Of a DNA stretch of 64,000 nucleotides, positions 51,685 through 59,809 are shown piece by piece; the stretch's first letter is position 1; each line of letters starts with the position of its first letter. A program made the translations under genes and the position numbers. This stretch comes from Methanogenium cariaci JCM 10550 (lineage in GTDB: Archaea; Halobacteriota; Methanomicrobia; Methanomicrobiales; Methanomicrobiaceae): assembly GCF_001315945.1 (NCBI RefSeq), contig NZ_BBBG01000011.1, forward strand, positions 1 through 64,000, written 5' to 3'. The notes under the pieces were generated by a model, which worked only from the letters and a program-made list of their open reading frames with translations, made no database searches and had not been told where the DNA came from.

Positions 51685-52935
51685 ATGTCATCACAAATAC
51701 ACAATTCTTGTGGTCTTGATGTTCATAAGCAGTTCATCATTGCCACAACACTGACAGATACTGATTCGTTAAAGAAGCAAAAACGGTTTGAATGGAATGA
51801 AAATGGTCTTTCAGAGTTTAAATCATGGGTATTATCCGAGCAGTGTGATGTTATCGCCTGCGAGTCAACAAGTGACTATTGGGTTCCTATCTACGACTCT
51901 CTCAACGATCATATACCTGTTATTGTCGGGAATGCACGCGACATCAAAGCCTTTACCCACAAGAAAACTGACAATGTCGATTCTGAATTCATAGCAAAAC
52001 TGGCTCTGAACGGTATGATTCAGCCATCCCGTGTCTTCACCCAGGAAGTTCGCGGATTCAGGTCTCTAATCCGTCAAAGGCACATATTTGTTCGGAAACG
52101 CTCAGATATCAAAAATGAAGCGCACAGTGTGTTGTCCAATGAAGAATTTCATCTTGACAATGTACTTTCGGATATTTTCGGGAAGGGCGGCAGACGCATA
52201 CTTTCCGGTATCATTTCAGGAACACCTGTAAATGAAATCATTGAGAGTCTCCCGAAGAATCTCCGAAAGAAGCGGGATCAAATCCTTGAAGTGTTAAATG
52301 CGGAAATCTCAGAAAACACTGCTCTCCGTCTGAAGTCATGTCTCACTATGATTGACGCATTTGATGGTGAAATTGGATCTCTTGAAAACGAATTCTTTCA
52401 CTATGCGTATGCCCGTTATCCACGGGAGATGAAGATTCTCACTTCAGTACCGGGAATTGGGGAACTTGGTGCAGCGACCCTTTTGGCTGAAATCGGAGAT
52501 TTTCATGATTTTCCATCTGGTGACAAACTTGCATCATGGCTGGGTATTGTTCCTACCGTACACCAGTCTGCCGACAAGTACTACAACGGAAGGATTACGA
52601 AAAGGGGGGGTTCCAAGGTTGCACGCTGGATGCTGACACAAATCGCCCATGCAGCAGCCAGGACTAAGAAAAGCAAACTGAAGGAATTCTATCTTCGCAA
52701 GAAGGATTCCCTGGGATTTGGCAAGGCAATTATCGCACTTGCACGAAAGATTGTGACCATTACCTGGCACCTCATAACAAATGACGAATTGTACGAAGAT
52801 GAGACCGGTTACGAAAAGAACTATATCATCAAGAAAAAGGTGTTTGAGACGATTTCAATCCCAGTGGATGAAAGAATTAAAATTTTACATGAGATGAAAA
52901 TTGTAATGGACAGAATAGATCATAGGGTAGGGTAA
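51685..52935 (+). CDS. IS110-family transposase (DEDD recombinase)
   Basis: 416 residues, intact apart from one G7 run (KRGGSK). The N-terminal DEDD RuvC-like domain begins CGLDVHKQFIIATTL (first Asp), with CDVIACESTSDYWVP (Glu) and KKTDNVDSEFIAKLA (final Asp pair). The C-terminal Transposase_20 domain has LTSVPGIGELGAATLLAEIGD, LASWLGIVPTVHQSADK and KRGGSKVARWMLTQIAHAAAR, which includes the conserved serine of IS110 enzymes. It probably makes a covalent DNA link through that serine guided by the bridge RNA. It looks functional. Confidence 0.92.
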   Translation: MSSQIHNSCGLDVHKQFIIATTLTDTDSLKKQKRFEWNENGLSEFKSWVLSEQCDVIACESTSDYWVPIYDSLNDHIPVIVGNARDIKAFTHKKTDNVDSEFIAKLALNGMIQPSRVFTQEVRGFRSLIRQRHIFVRKRSDIKNEAHSVLSNEEFHLDNVLSDIFGKGGRRILSGIISGTPVNEIIESLPKNLRKKRDQILEVLNAEISENTALRLKSCLTMIDAFDGEIGSLENEFFHYAYARYPREMKILTSVPGIGELGAATLLAEIGDFHDFPSGDKLASWLGIVPTVHQSADKYYNGRITKRGGSKVARWMLTQIAHAAARTKKSKLKEFYLRKKDSLGFGKAIIALARKIVTITWHLITNDELYEDETGYEKNYIIKKKVFETISIPVDERIKILHEMKIVMDRIDHRVG

Positions 52936-52981
52936 GGATGATCTATCCTTACACTTTCATGTAAAGAGGATCATATTTATT

Positions 52982-54034
52982 TCAGGTTGCACTGCCCTCG
53001 GATGCTGACTCAATATACTCATTGGGTTTGTAGATCCGGAAATTCGGGGATGTCATGCTGAGTATCTCGCCAGAATGTGCATCAACAACAGCAGTATAGA
53101 GAGTAAAGTTATGTCCACTATCCTCTGTTTCTGTTTCATCTTTTGTATTGACCGTGAAGTCAATTCTCCATACAAGGCGGACGGGCATATCCTTTTCATA
53201 CCATAACAGAACATAGTTGCTGTACCAGTATGGTTCCATTGTCTCTGAATTCACAGAGTCATAGTAGTATTTTATGCATCCTCTGGTCTCTGAATCCTTT
53301 TCATTGATGGTTGTCTCAATGATCTGTTTTGCTTCATCAGGGGGGGTGATCTCTGGTTCTGGAGATGAGAATGTGCTGTTTTTAAAATCAGGCCATCTTT
53401 GATAGAATTCCGCCACCTCTCCGGTCTTTAAATCAATTATCAGATGAATGGATCCGATATAAAATTGAACATCATTGTGAAATCTCTTTAATCTGACGTC
53501 TGCATATGTATTCTCCCAGTCCTTTGTAATTATATGAGACTCTTCAATGACCTCATCATATCTGTCTCCTTTTAACTTTTTGAGAAACTCAAGTGCGATC
53601 TCTTCTGCCTCTTCAAGTGAGATCTCTGGTTCCTCAGATCTTGAAAGCTGTGGCTCTGTTGATCGATATGATCGTATCTCCCTGGTCTCATAGTCAACCT
53701 TTATGTCATATTTTTCCCCCCCTTTTTCTGTGAGGGCATTTTCATACAGGATATATCTTATTTCAGGAATCTGTGAGTCACAGTCCTGTGTCGGGGGGGT
53801 GAGGGAACTCAGAAGAATATTGGGAAATAATTCAACAATTCTTTCTTTGACGCTATCAAATTCTGTGTCATTCTTTACTATTTCAGGAGGGTTGTTGGTC
53901 GGCGTAACCGTTTCTGTTTCTGTAGGTGTTGTTGAATTCTCAGTCAGGCTGTCTGTGTGCTGAATGGCCAGCACAGAGCCGGCTGCCACCAGAATTATGG
54001 CCGCCAGGAATATGATGATTATTTTTCTGGACAT
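52982..54034 (-). CDS. exported PepSY/YcdB-like protein, copy 2
   Basis: 350 residues, open frame. Signal or anchor IIIIFLAAIILVAAGSVLAI followed by a Thr/Pro linker (TPTETETVTPTNNPPE). Two PepSY-like units: ISLEEAEEIALEFLKKLKG and ITPPDEAKQIIETTINEKDS, and VVDAHSGEILSM near the end. More divergent from the other copies, which suggests an older duplication. The C-terminus (EYIESASEGSAT) ends just at the IS110 right flank and may have been altered by the insertion. It lies 39 bases downstream of the copy at 54074-55123. Confidence 0.72.
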   Translation of the reverse strand: MSRKIIIIFLAAIILVAAGSVLAIQHTDSLTENSTTPTETETVTPTNNPPEIVKNDTEFDSVKERIVELFPNILLSSLTPPTQDCDSQIPEIRYILYENALTEKGGEKYDIKVDYETREIRSYRSTEPQLSRSEEPEISLEEAEEIALEFLKKLKGDRYDEVIEESHIITKDWENTYADVRLKRFHNDVQFYIGSIHLIIDLKTGEVAEFYQRWPDFKNSTFSSPEPEITPPDEAKQIIETTINEKDSETRGCIKYYYDSVNSETMEPYWYSNYVLLWYEKDMPVRLVWRIDFTVNTKDETETEDSGHNFTLYTAVVDAHSGEILSMTSPNFRIYKPNEYIESASEGSAT

Positions 54035-54073
54035 TTATCCACTCATCTTTTATCAGGATCAAATATCCATAAA

Positions 54074-55123
54074 TCAATCAATATCGTTTTCACGAAATTG
54101 TTTCCTCGCATCTATTGAAATATCTTCATAATATAACTCAAGAATCTCACCTGAATGTGCGTCAACGACGGTCAAATAATGTATTCTGTGGTTATCCGGT
54201 TCCTCTTCAGGATTCTCATTTAATTCTACTTGAAAAAAAAACGGCCATACAAGGCGGATAGGCATTTCTTTCTCATAATATAACAGTACAGGATCATCAT
54301 TCCAGCACAGATTTATGGTATCTAAACCTTCCTGGGATGACTTAAATGTGAAACTTTTCACCGTTCCGGGGGGGTATTTTTCATTGACGGTTGTCTCAAC
54401 AATTTTTTTAGCTTCATCCAATGTTATATCAGGTTCTGAAGATGGGAATGTGATATTTTCAATATCCAGCCAGAATTTGGAATAACCGAGGACGTCACCA
54501 TTCATGGGGGGGTCTATGCAAAATTTGATTCCATTCGTCAGATACGGAATTCCATTCCGTATCCGAGTATACCTGACATCAGCAGTCGTATTTTGAAAAT
54601 ATGACGACGTGATCACTGAATTATTTATGTAATAATCTGCTTTATCTCCGGTTATATTTCGTAATAGCTTCCGGGCGATTATTTCTGCATCTTCCAGTGA
54701 AATTTCTAATTCTCCTTTTTTCTGGTGCATCCCATACAGGGGGTAAAACTGTATTATTTCTTCGGAATCTGAATCAACTTTTATTCGGTATTTTTTTCCC
54801 TTCTTTGTGATTGCATTCTCATATATCTGATATGTTTTTCCTTTTATAAACCAGTCCGGTTCAGCTCTGGGCTTTAATGATTCAATATCCATATCCGGAA
54901 ATAATTCAACAATTTTTTCTTTGATGGTTTTGGGAGTTTTGATATTGTTGGCATCACCATTGATTGATTCTGTTTCTGAAAGTTTAACTGTTGGTTCCTG
55001 AATATCGGGTTTAATATCTGTTGAATCTTCAGGATTGGCATGTGTATACGATATAAACACTACAGAACAGAAGGCTACCAGAATTATGGCTGCCAGGGAT
55101 ATAACTATGATTTTTTTTGACAT
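54074..55123 (-). CDS. exported PepSY/YcdB-like protein, copy 3
   Basis: 349 residues from ATG 55123, chosen because GGTGA lies nine bases upstream and the membrane anchor IIVISLAAIILVAFCSVVF follows at once; an in-frame ATG at 55171 would add 16 residues. PepSY-like units ISLEDAEIIARKLLRNITG and ITLDEAKKIVETTVNEKYPP, with TVVDAHSGEILELYY. The frame is intact, with only two G6-G7 runs. Nearly identical to 47052-48095. The extracytoplasmic domain could sense or inhibit a ligand of the adjacent ABC system; no direct evidence. Confidence 0.75.
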   Translation of the reverse strand: MSKKIIVISLAAIILVAFCSVVFISYTHANPEDSTDIKPDIQEPTVKLSETESINGDANNIKTPKTIKEKIVELFPDMDIESLKPRAEPDWFIKGKTYQIYENAITKKGKKYRIKVDSDSEEIIQFYPLYGMHQKKGELEISLEDAEIIARKLLRNITGDKADYYINNSVITSSYFQNTTADVRYTRIRNGIPYLTNGIKFCIDPPMNGDVLGYSKFWLDIENITFPSSEPDITLDEAKKIVETTVNEKYPPGTVKSFTFKSSQEGLDTINLCWNDDPVLLYYEKEMPIRLVWPFFFQVELNENPEEEPDNHRIHYLTVVDAHSGEILELYYEDISIDARKQFRENDID

Positions 55124-55538
55124 TTCATCTTCACCGGTGTTTGATGTGCACAATATATCTCCTGTCTGCATCTTTCAGAGACATATGGTAAATCTGGATT
55201 GTGTACATCCACATCAGATTATAATATTCACGTTCTTAAATACGATTTGTGGCAGAACTCTCTACCCGTCGGATATCTCCGCTGCTCATTCAGAGCTCTA
55301 AATAAATATCTGGAAAATTTTAGGAATTTGAGTGAAGTAAAAAACTGAGGATATATTTTTGTCAGAACAGTGAAGGAGAAAAATAATTTCTTCATTTCGA
55401 CAGGATACAATGATCCGGTTCAATCCAAATCAGTTCGGGGGGGTTTGTCCCATAAACCGCATATGAATGGAGGAACAATAAAAAGATACGGGATTTTTGC
55501 AGATATGCTTTGCAGAACTAATACACGGGGGGGGACAA
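55124..55538. other. intergenic region with shared motif
   Basis: About 415 bases between divergent genes. It carries the shared motif at 55240-55265 and the end of duplication copy B (55310). The stretch 55320-55538 has G7-G8 runs and a GGGGACAA ribosome-site-like region before the next gene. No gene recognised. Confidence 0.5.
55240..55265 (-). promoter_or_regulatory. shared upstream motif, site 3
   Basis: Identical to site 1 over 26 bases (atacgatttgtggcagaa then ctctctac), 117 bases upstream of the copy 3 start, within the segmental duplication. Confidence 0.6.
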
Positions 55539-56294
55539 ATGATAATCACAGAAAACTTCACCAAACAATACAACGGGGGGGTGAACAAACGATTTTTCCT
55601 GATCCTTTTCATCATCTGTCTGGTGCCTGGGGGGGTTGCAGCCGCAACCGGGGGGGTGACGAACTATGATGACGCACTTGATAAGTATAAAAACGGAAAT
55701 GAGGGATACGTATTTTTTCCTTCTCTCCTTCTGGTATTCAATCAGATCACCAGTTCAATTGGCCTTGACGGACAGGGTGTACGGCAGATATTATTGGCAG
55801 TGAATTTTGTTCCGGTTCTACAATTTAAGTCTGTAAATAAAGATAATATCCTGTGTAACAGTAAAAGAAAAGAGATCTGGCGTGTTGTAAAAGAGCATCC
55901 CGGCATGAGTTATACTGAACTTAAGGGAGCGTCATCCCATACTGAGGGAGATTTCAGATATCATCTTGAGATGCTGGTACGATATAGATATCTTGAAAAA
56001 TATCAGATAAATGGATTTATCGGTTACTTTAATGCGGGCGGGTCTGTAACCGACTCTGAGAAAGGTATGATCATAGCTCTGAAAAGCAAAACCGGGAAGG
56101 AAATCTATTCAATCCTTCTGAAGAACAAAGAAATATCCCGAAAAGAACTCTCTGAACATTTGGATATTACCGGCCCTACTGTCACCTGGCACATGAAGAG
56201 ACTCATCTCACTCGGAATTGTCAGAGCAACATATTCAGGCAATTCTGTCTGTTATTGCCTCTCAGATGTTCGGAAACCACTACCTGAAATGTGA
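55539..56294 (+). CDS. chimeric transcriptional regulator: ABC-gene start, permease-like anchor, two winged HTH domains
   Basis: 251 residues from ATG 55539. Residues 1-13 (MIITENFTKQYNG) look like the start of an ABC ATPase (MIKTENLTKEYNG at 51283). The next ~75 residues (NKRFFLILFIICLV, NYDDALDKYKNGNEG, FNQITSSIG) parallel the N-terminal region of the permease at 49384-50367 (NDYQNNLDRYKSG, ISSITEVIG). From about residue 103 two winged helix-turn-helix domains follow: KRKEIWRVVKEHPGMSYTEL with GDFRYHLEMLVRYRYLE, and KTGKEIYSILLKNKEISRKELSEHL with TVTWHMKRLISLG. It could be a membrane-bound regulator of the ABC/PepSY genes created by a deletion. Several G7 runs in the first 60 codons make this part uncertain. 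Confidence 0.65.
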   Translation: MIITENFTKQYNGGVNKRFFLILFIICLVPGGVAAATGGVTNYDDALDKYKNGNEGYVFFPSLLLVFNQITSSIGLDGQGVRQILLAVNFVPVLQFKSVNKDNILCNSKRKEIWRVVKEHPGMSYTELKGASSHTEGDFRYHLEMLVRYRYLEKYQINGFIGYFNAGGSVTDSEKGMIIALKSKTGKEIYSILLKNKEISRKELSEHLDITGPTVTWHMKRLISLGIVRATYSGNSVCYCLSDVRKPLPEM

Positions 56295-56704
56295 TCCATA
56301 ATCCCAGTTATAGCTGGATGCGTGATATTCCCGGAGATCTGAAAACCCCTGCCAGATCTGAATCTGAGAATGTCGGCAATTTTTTTCATTTCCCGTGAGT
56401 ATTTTATCCCTTCAGGATCTGACATCTACCGTCAGCTCTATGATTATCTCCGGTTTTACCGCGTATATCCGCAAATTGTGCAGACGGTGTCGGCACAATA
56501 TTTTATTCCGGCAGAAATTCCGTGCAGAAAATATCTTCATTCCGTCCTTTGATTCCCCAATGCAGGAAGGCAAAACGGGTGGAAAAGGGATGACAACAGG
56601 GGGGGATGGTATCATCCCGTGGGAACCCGGTAGATGGGATTGGGCATATTGCGTGATATCCGTGGTGCGACACGAACGAGACGCAGACGCAACCCCCTGT
56701 CTCC
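56295..56704. other. intergenic region with a dispersed repeat
   Basis: No gene recognised between the regulator and the FetB-like gene (convergent). It contains copy 2 of the dispersed repeat and a G7 run at 56599. Confidence 0.45.
56445..56590. repeat. dispersed repeat, copy 2
   Basis: Core CCGGCAGAAATTCCGTGCAG at about 56508 continues through TCCTTTGATTCCCCAATG and GGAAGGCAAAA, as at 46822-46900. Flanks differ after about 80-100 bases. Confidence 0.7.
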
Positions 56705-57498
56705 TCATTTCCCGATAAATATCTCTTTCTTCAGCATACCGAATTCATCGAAGCTGACATACGACGTGAGAATAATCGCGATCGTGACACAGATTGTTCT
56801 TGATGTATATATCGCGAGCATCAGGGCAATCTGATAGGTAATGGCTATCATCGGGGAGAGACCTGCTATCAGCTGTCCGGTCATGAGCCCCCCCGGCAGA
56901 AACACAATGCCCATCACCGCGACATTTCCCAGCGAGGGCATGAGTGCGGACTTCAGTGCGGTTCGGAAATACGGGAGGAGGGCCTCGGTTCTCTGTGCAC
57001 CGAATGAAAGCCCCGAAACGTAGCGGTTCTCGTTTCTGCGCAGGTCATTATAGAAGAGGGCTACGGCAATGATAGTCCCTCCAAGGGAGTTGCCCAGCAG
57101 CATGCCGCCGATGGGTATCAGAAATCGGGCTTCCGACAACCCGCCATCCTGAAGAATCAGGGCCTCAAAATAGACGAGACAGAATACGGTGGTAATGACA
57201 AAGGCAACAACGGTCGCAGGTAGAGTTTTCGGATGTTTAATTCCTGCTTTCGGACGGACTCATACGCCGCAACCGTGATCATGATACACAACCAGAGGAC
57301 GTTCAGGAAAGCATTGTTATATTCAAAGAGCACCGTCAGAAAAATACCGGCAAGGCCCAGCTGTATGGACATCCGGAGAAACGACCAGACTGTCTCCCGG
57401 ATCATCGGCAGGCGGGTTTTGTGCATGACAAAAACGGGAATGGCAAGCAGAAGGAAGGCAAAGAAGATGCCCGATATGGGAATGGCAGGCGTGGCCAT
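56705..57498 (-). CDS. fetB: FetB-like (UPF0014) ABC permease, iron/metal transport (frameshifted)
   Basis: About 264 residues with six to seven helices, the size of FetB (YbbM). Start MATPAIPISGIFFAFLLLAIP; SIQLGLAGIFLTVLFEY, then IPIGGMLLGNSLGGTIIAVALF and LPYFRTALKSALMPSLGNVAVMGIVFLPGGLMTGQLIAG, which is the strongest family block (R-A-xPxxN). The frame breaks at about 57215-57235, with no long run at the break. It starts two bases after the fetA stop and would form the membrane part of an iron exporter-like system. Confidence 0.85.
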
Positions 57499-57500
57499 TT

Positions 57501-58140
57501 TCAGCTGTCTCCGACGGGAATGATGCGGACTCCTTCACGGTACCAGGTATCATCGTGTGATATGGCAAGAACCGTCCAGTCCTCGTGAGAGAGAAAGTAG
57601 TCTGCCACCTGCTGTTTCATCCGGTTGTCAAGGGCTGCTGTGATCTCATCCAGAAAAAATATTGTTCGTTCGAGCAGGAGCGTGATGACAATAACGATTC
57701 TCTGTTTTTCCCCCCCGGAAAGGGAACGGAAATCCTTGTCAAGGATGGTCTCGTCCAGAGCAAAAAGGGTGAGATATCCGTTCAGATTGTTTTGGTAAAG
57801 GATCGTTTTGTTTGCAGCGTATCCAAAGACACCGTCAATCAGTTCCCTGACGGTTCCCTCCCCCCCCGATGTCGGTATCCTGCGATACGTATGCAGTCTC
57901 CTGCCGGATGTGCCATGCGGTAGCTGCATCAATCTCATGCTTTCGGTAGGAAACCGTGCCGGTATACGGTCTGACATATCCCTGTGCCATCTTCAACAGG
58001 CTTGATTTGCCGGAGCCTGAGATACCCCCCCGGAGTATGACCTTCTCGCCTTTGCAGACGCCAAGGGAGAAGTGTTCGATAACGGTTTTTCTATCGAACA
58101 CCACGGATACCTCGTCATACCGGATGATCTCTTCTTCCAT
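57501..58140 (-). CDS. fetA: FetA-like ABC ATPase (frameshifted)
   Basis: About 212 residues, short as for FetA (YbbL). ATG 58140. Walker A reads LRGGISGSGKSSLLKM (one Gly more than usual, at the C7 run 58025-58031). A frame break at the C8 run near 57861 splits it; joined it reads AYVSQDTDIGGGTVRELIDGV. Signature SLSGGEKQRIVIV, Walker B TIFFLDEITAALD, H-loop AISHDDTW. Energises FetB; E. coli FetAB exports iron and aids peroxide resistance. The substrate here is inferred from homology. Confidence 0.85.
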
Positions 58141-58375
58141 GATGTACGGCCCTTTGATTATCAGGTTTGATCTGTTCACGGGTAAGTGTTTATCTGTTTC
58201 ACTCCCTCGCATCCACCGTATAATCTGCACCCCCCCAAACAATAATTCACCACATGACTCATCTGCCAAAATGAATGGTTCACCAACAGACGATCAGCAT
58301 GTTCATCGCGAAAGAAGACATGCAAAACGGCAGCATAACAATATGCATAAATAACGTCTGTGTGATGTATATTTT

Positions 58376-58558
58376 ATGAAGTATACTCCCCGAGAGCTTA
58401 TTATTTTCATCGGAAGTCTTGTTATCATTCTTGCAAATATCTATAATATCATAGCAGGTGCTACGACAACCGGATTCTATCTGTCCGTGTTTATTATCCT
58501 GATGTTTGGCATCGTTGTTGCCTGGACGCTGAAGAATGCATCAAAAACGGAAAATTAA
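58376..58558 (+). CDS. small two-helix membrane protein
   Basis: 60 residues. Two hydrophobic segments (IIFIGSLVIILANIYNIIAG and FYLSVFIILMFGIVVAWTL) separated by a short loop, with a charged C-terminus KNASKTEN. ATG 58376, no neighbours in an operon. Family unknown. Confidence 0.55.
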   Translation: MKYTPRELIIFIGSLVIILANIYNIIAGATTTGFYLSVFIILMFGIVVAWTLKNASKTEN

Positions 58559-59171
58559 CGGGTTCGTCCCTCACCCCCCCGGTTTTTTGTCACCCTTTCT
58601 CACCCTCTTTGATGCCCAGTACAGGGGAATCGGAGGGTAGAACATGCGTATTTTTTGTCATTTTTTATTGTCGGAAAACTAAGGTAGTAATGTCTGTTAT
58701 TTCCAAAAATGACTGCATATTGCAGACTAATAAGGGGTCGCTATTGATGGATGTTTTGAGAGGATGTATGGGTTATCTCTGGTTGAGAAAGGGCCGCTCC
58801 GGGCCTCTGTGTGGACACGTATTTCCGGGTCTCAGACTATTTTAAGGGTTATTTAAACGTTGCTTTACCAGGTGCCGTGATTCTTTCTTCAATGATCTCT
58901 CCGGAATCGGTATCCTGCTCTTCCGGCAGCATCACCAAAACGGATTCGGCCATTTCGACGATATGGTCTGAAGAGATATATATGATGATATTAATCTTCC
59001 GAGGATCTCATTCTTCCGGAACATCGGAGGGCCTGATGATGGTAATGGGGGGGTGACATGGCCCACCATCCGGTGCGTGATAGTTGGAATGAAGAGGCCC
59101 CCCCTCCAATACAACCGGGGGGGCAGTTATTTATACAACATCAGCCATAAGGGGGGGGCGAGGTAGAAGAG
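58559..59171. other. long intergenic region with a repeated segment
   Basis: About 610 bases with no convincing gene. A run of T at 58573-58577 after a C7 run may end the preceding gene. The segment 58937-59030 is repeated at 59673-59765. Many G7 runs near 59048-59157. Confidence 0.45.
58937..59030. repeat. short direct repeat, copy 1
   Basis: Matches 59673-59765: CGGCCATTTCGACGATATGG, TCTGAAGAG, TATGATGA and, after a gap, ATTCTTCC and GAACATCGG are shared. Both copies lie upstream of a gene for a small or secreted protein. Confidence 0.65.
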
Positions 59172-59429
59172 ATGTTATTTGTTATGTGGTATGAATTCGA
59201 TCCGGATCACACCACCCGGGTTATCGAATTATGGAAGAGCTTCAAATTTCCGTCTGAGGTGAAAGTCCTTCACCGGTATCTCCTGATCGGGAGGCATATG
59301 TCGGCTGCGATATTTGAGGCCCCCCCGAATGAGGAATCCCTCCTGAAGATCACACTGCCATTCAGTTCATTTGGAGTAGCGCACATCGTACCGGCCATGA
59401 CGATCGAGGATGCGATCAAACAGATGTGA
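59172..59429 (+). CDS. DUF3303-like small protein
   Basis: 85 residues, ATG 59172 behind GAGG/AGAAG. Starts MLFVMWYEFDPDHTTRVIEL, with VKVLHRYLLIGRHMSAAIFEA and VAHIVPAMTIEDAIKQM, which follows the ferredoxin-like alpha-beta pattern of DUF3303 (a MLFhhxwE start, VKVLGRWH-like centre, FExxPVLxxEEA-like end). Function unknown. A Pro-Pro at EAPPNEE coincides with a C6 run. Confidence 0.65.
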   Translation: MLFVMWYEFDPDHTTRVIELWKSFKFPSEVKVLHRYLLIGRHMSAAIFEAPPNEESLLKITLPFSSFGVAHIVPAMTIEDAIKQM

Positions 59430-59809
59430 TAGACCGCGAAGGCAAAGCAGGAAGATCTTTTTTTTATTTTTGGGCTCTGTTGAATCCCTCAAATATGACA
59501 ACGAAAGCAACATATTGAGCCGCTTTCGTAATGATATAGAGAATCACGTTGATTTTATTCTCTTTTACCTGAAATCGATCTCTTCGTGCCTTCAGATCTT
59601 CTCCAAATCTTCTTTTAATGACTGTGCCGTTTCGACATTATTTCTTTCACGATATCGTTCATCATCGAAACGGGTTCAGCCATTTCGACGATGTGGTCTG
59701 AAGAGGTATGTATGATGAAGTAAAACAGTCTTCAGAGGAGTTGATTCTTCCTGAACATCGGGGGGGGACTGGTCTGCCTGTGGCAAACATACTTGGAGAG
59801 GGGGGGAAA
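59430..59809. other. intergenic region with T-rich terminator and repeat
   Basis: T-run (CTTTTTTTTATTTTT) at 59456-59471 is a likely terminator of the preceding gene. The rest holds no recognised gene except the repeat copy at 59673-59765. An in-frame ATG at 59708 upstream of the next gene falls inside that repeat and is judged not to be the start. Confidence 0.5.
59673..59765. repeat. short direct repeat, copy 2
   Basis: See 58937-59030. The region upstream of the secreted protein gene at 59810 shares CAGCCATTTCGACGATGTGG and TCTGAAGAGGTATGTATGATGA. Confidence 0.65.

Larger units (their letters stand above)
51466..52980 (+). mobile_element. IS110-family insertion sequence
   Basis: A single transposase gene with a structured non-coding left part of about 200 bases and a short right part. 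IS110 elements lack terminal inverted repeats and insert site-specifically with a bridge RNA, so the ends cannot be fixed by eye; the limits given are the outermost plausible ones. It sits between the ABC operon promoter and the 3' end of an exported PepSY-like gene. Confidence 0.75.
53938..55310 (-). repeat. segmental duplication, copy B
   Basis: Partner of 46935-48290. It holds the complete second gene where copy A has only its signal region, and intact frames where copy A is frameshifted, so B is likely the better preserved copy. Confidence 0.85.

Noticed and set aside
51470-52980. Terminal inverted repeats for the insertion sequence
   Set aside because: No convincing terminal inverted repeats or target duplications were found; this is normal for IS110.
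59708-59809. Upstream start at 59708 for the secreted protein
   Set aside because: It would place 34 polar residues before the signal helix and lies in a repeated non-coding segment; ATG 59810 has a ribosome site and a proper signal peptide.
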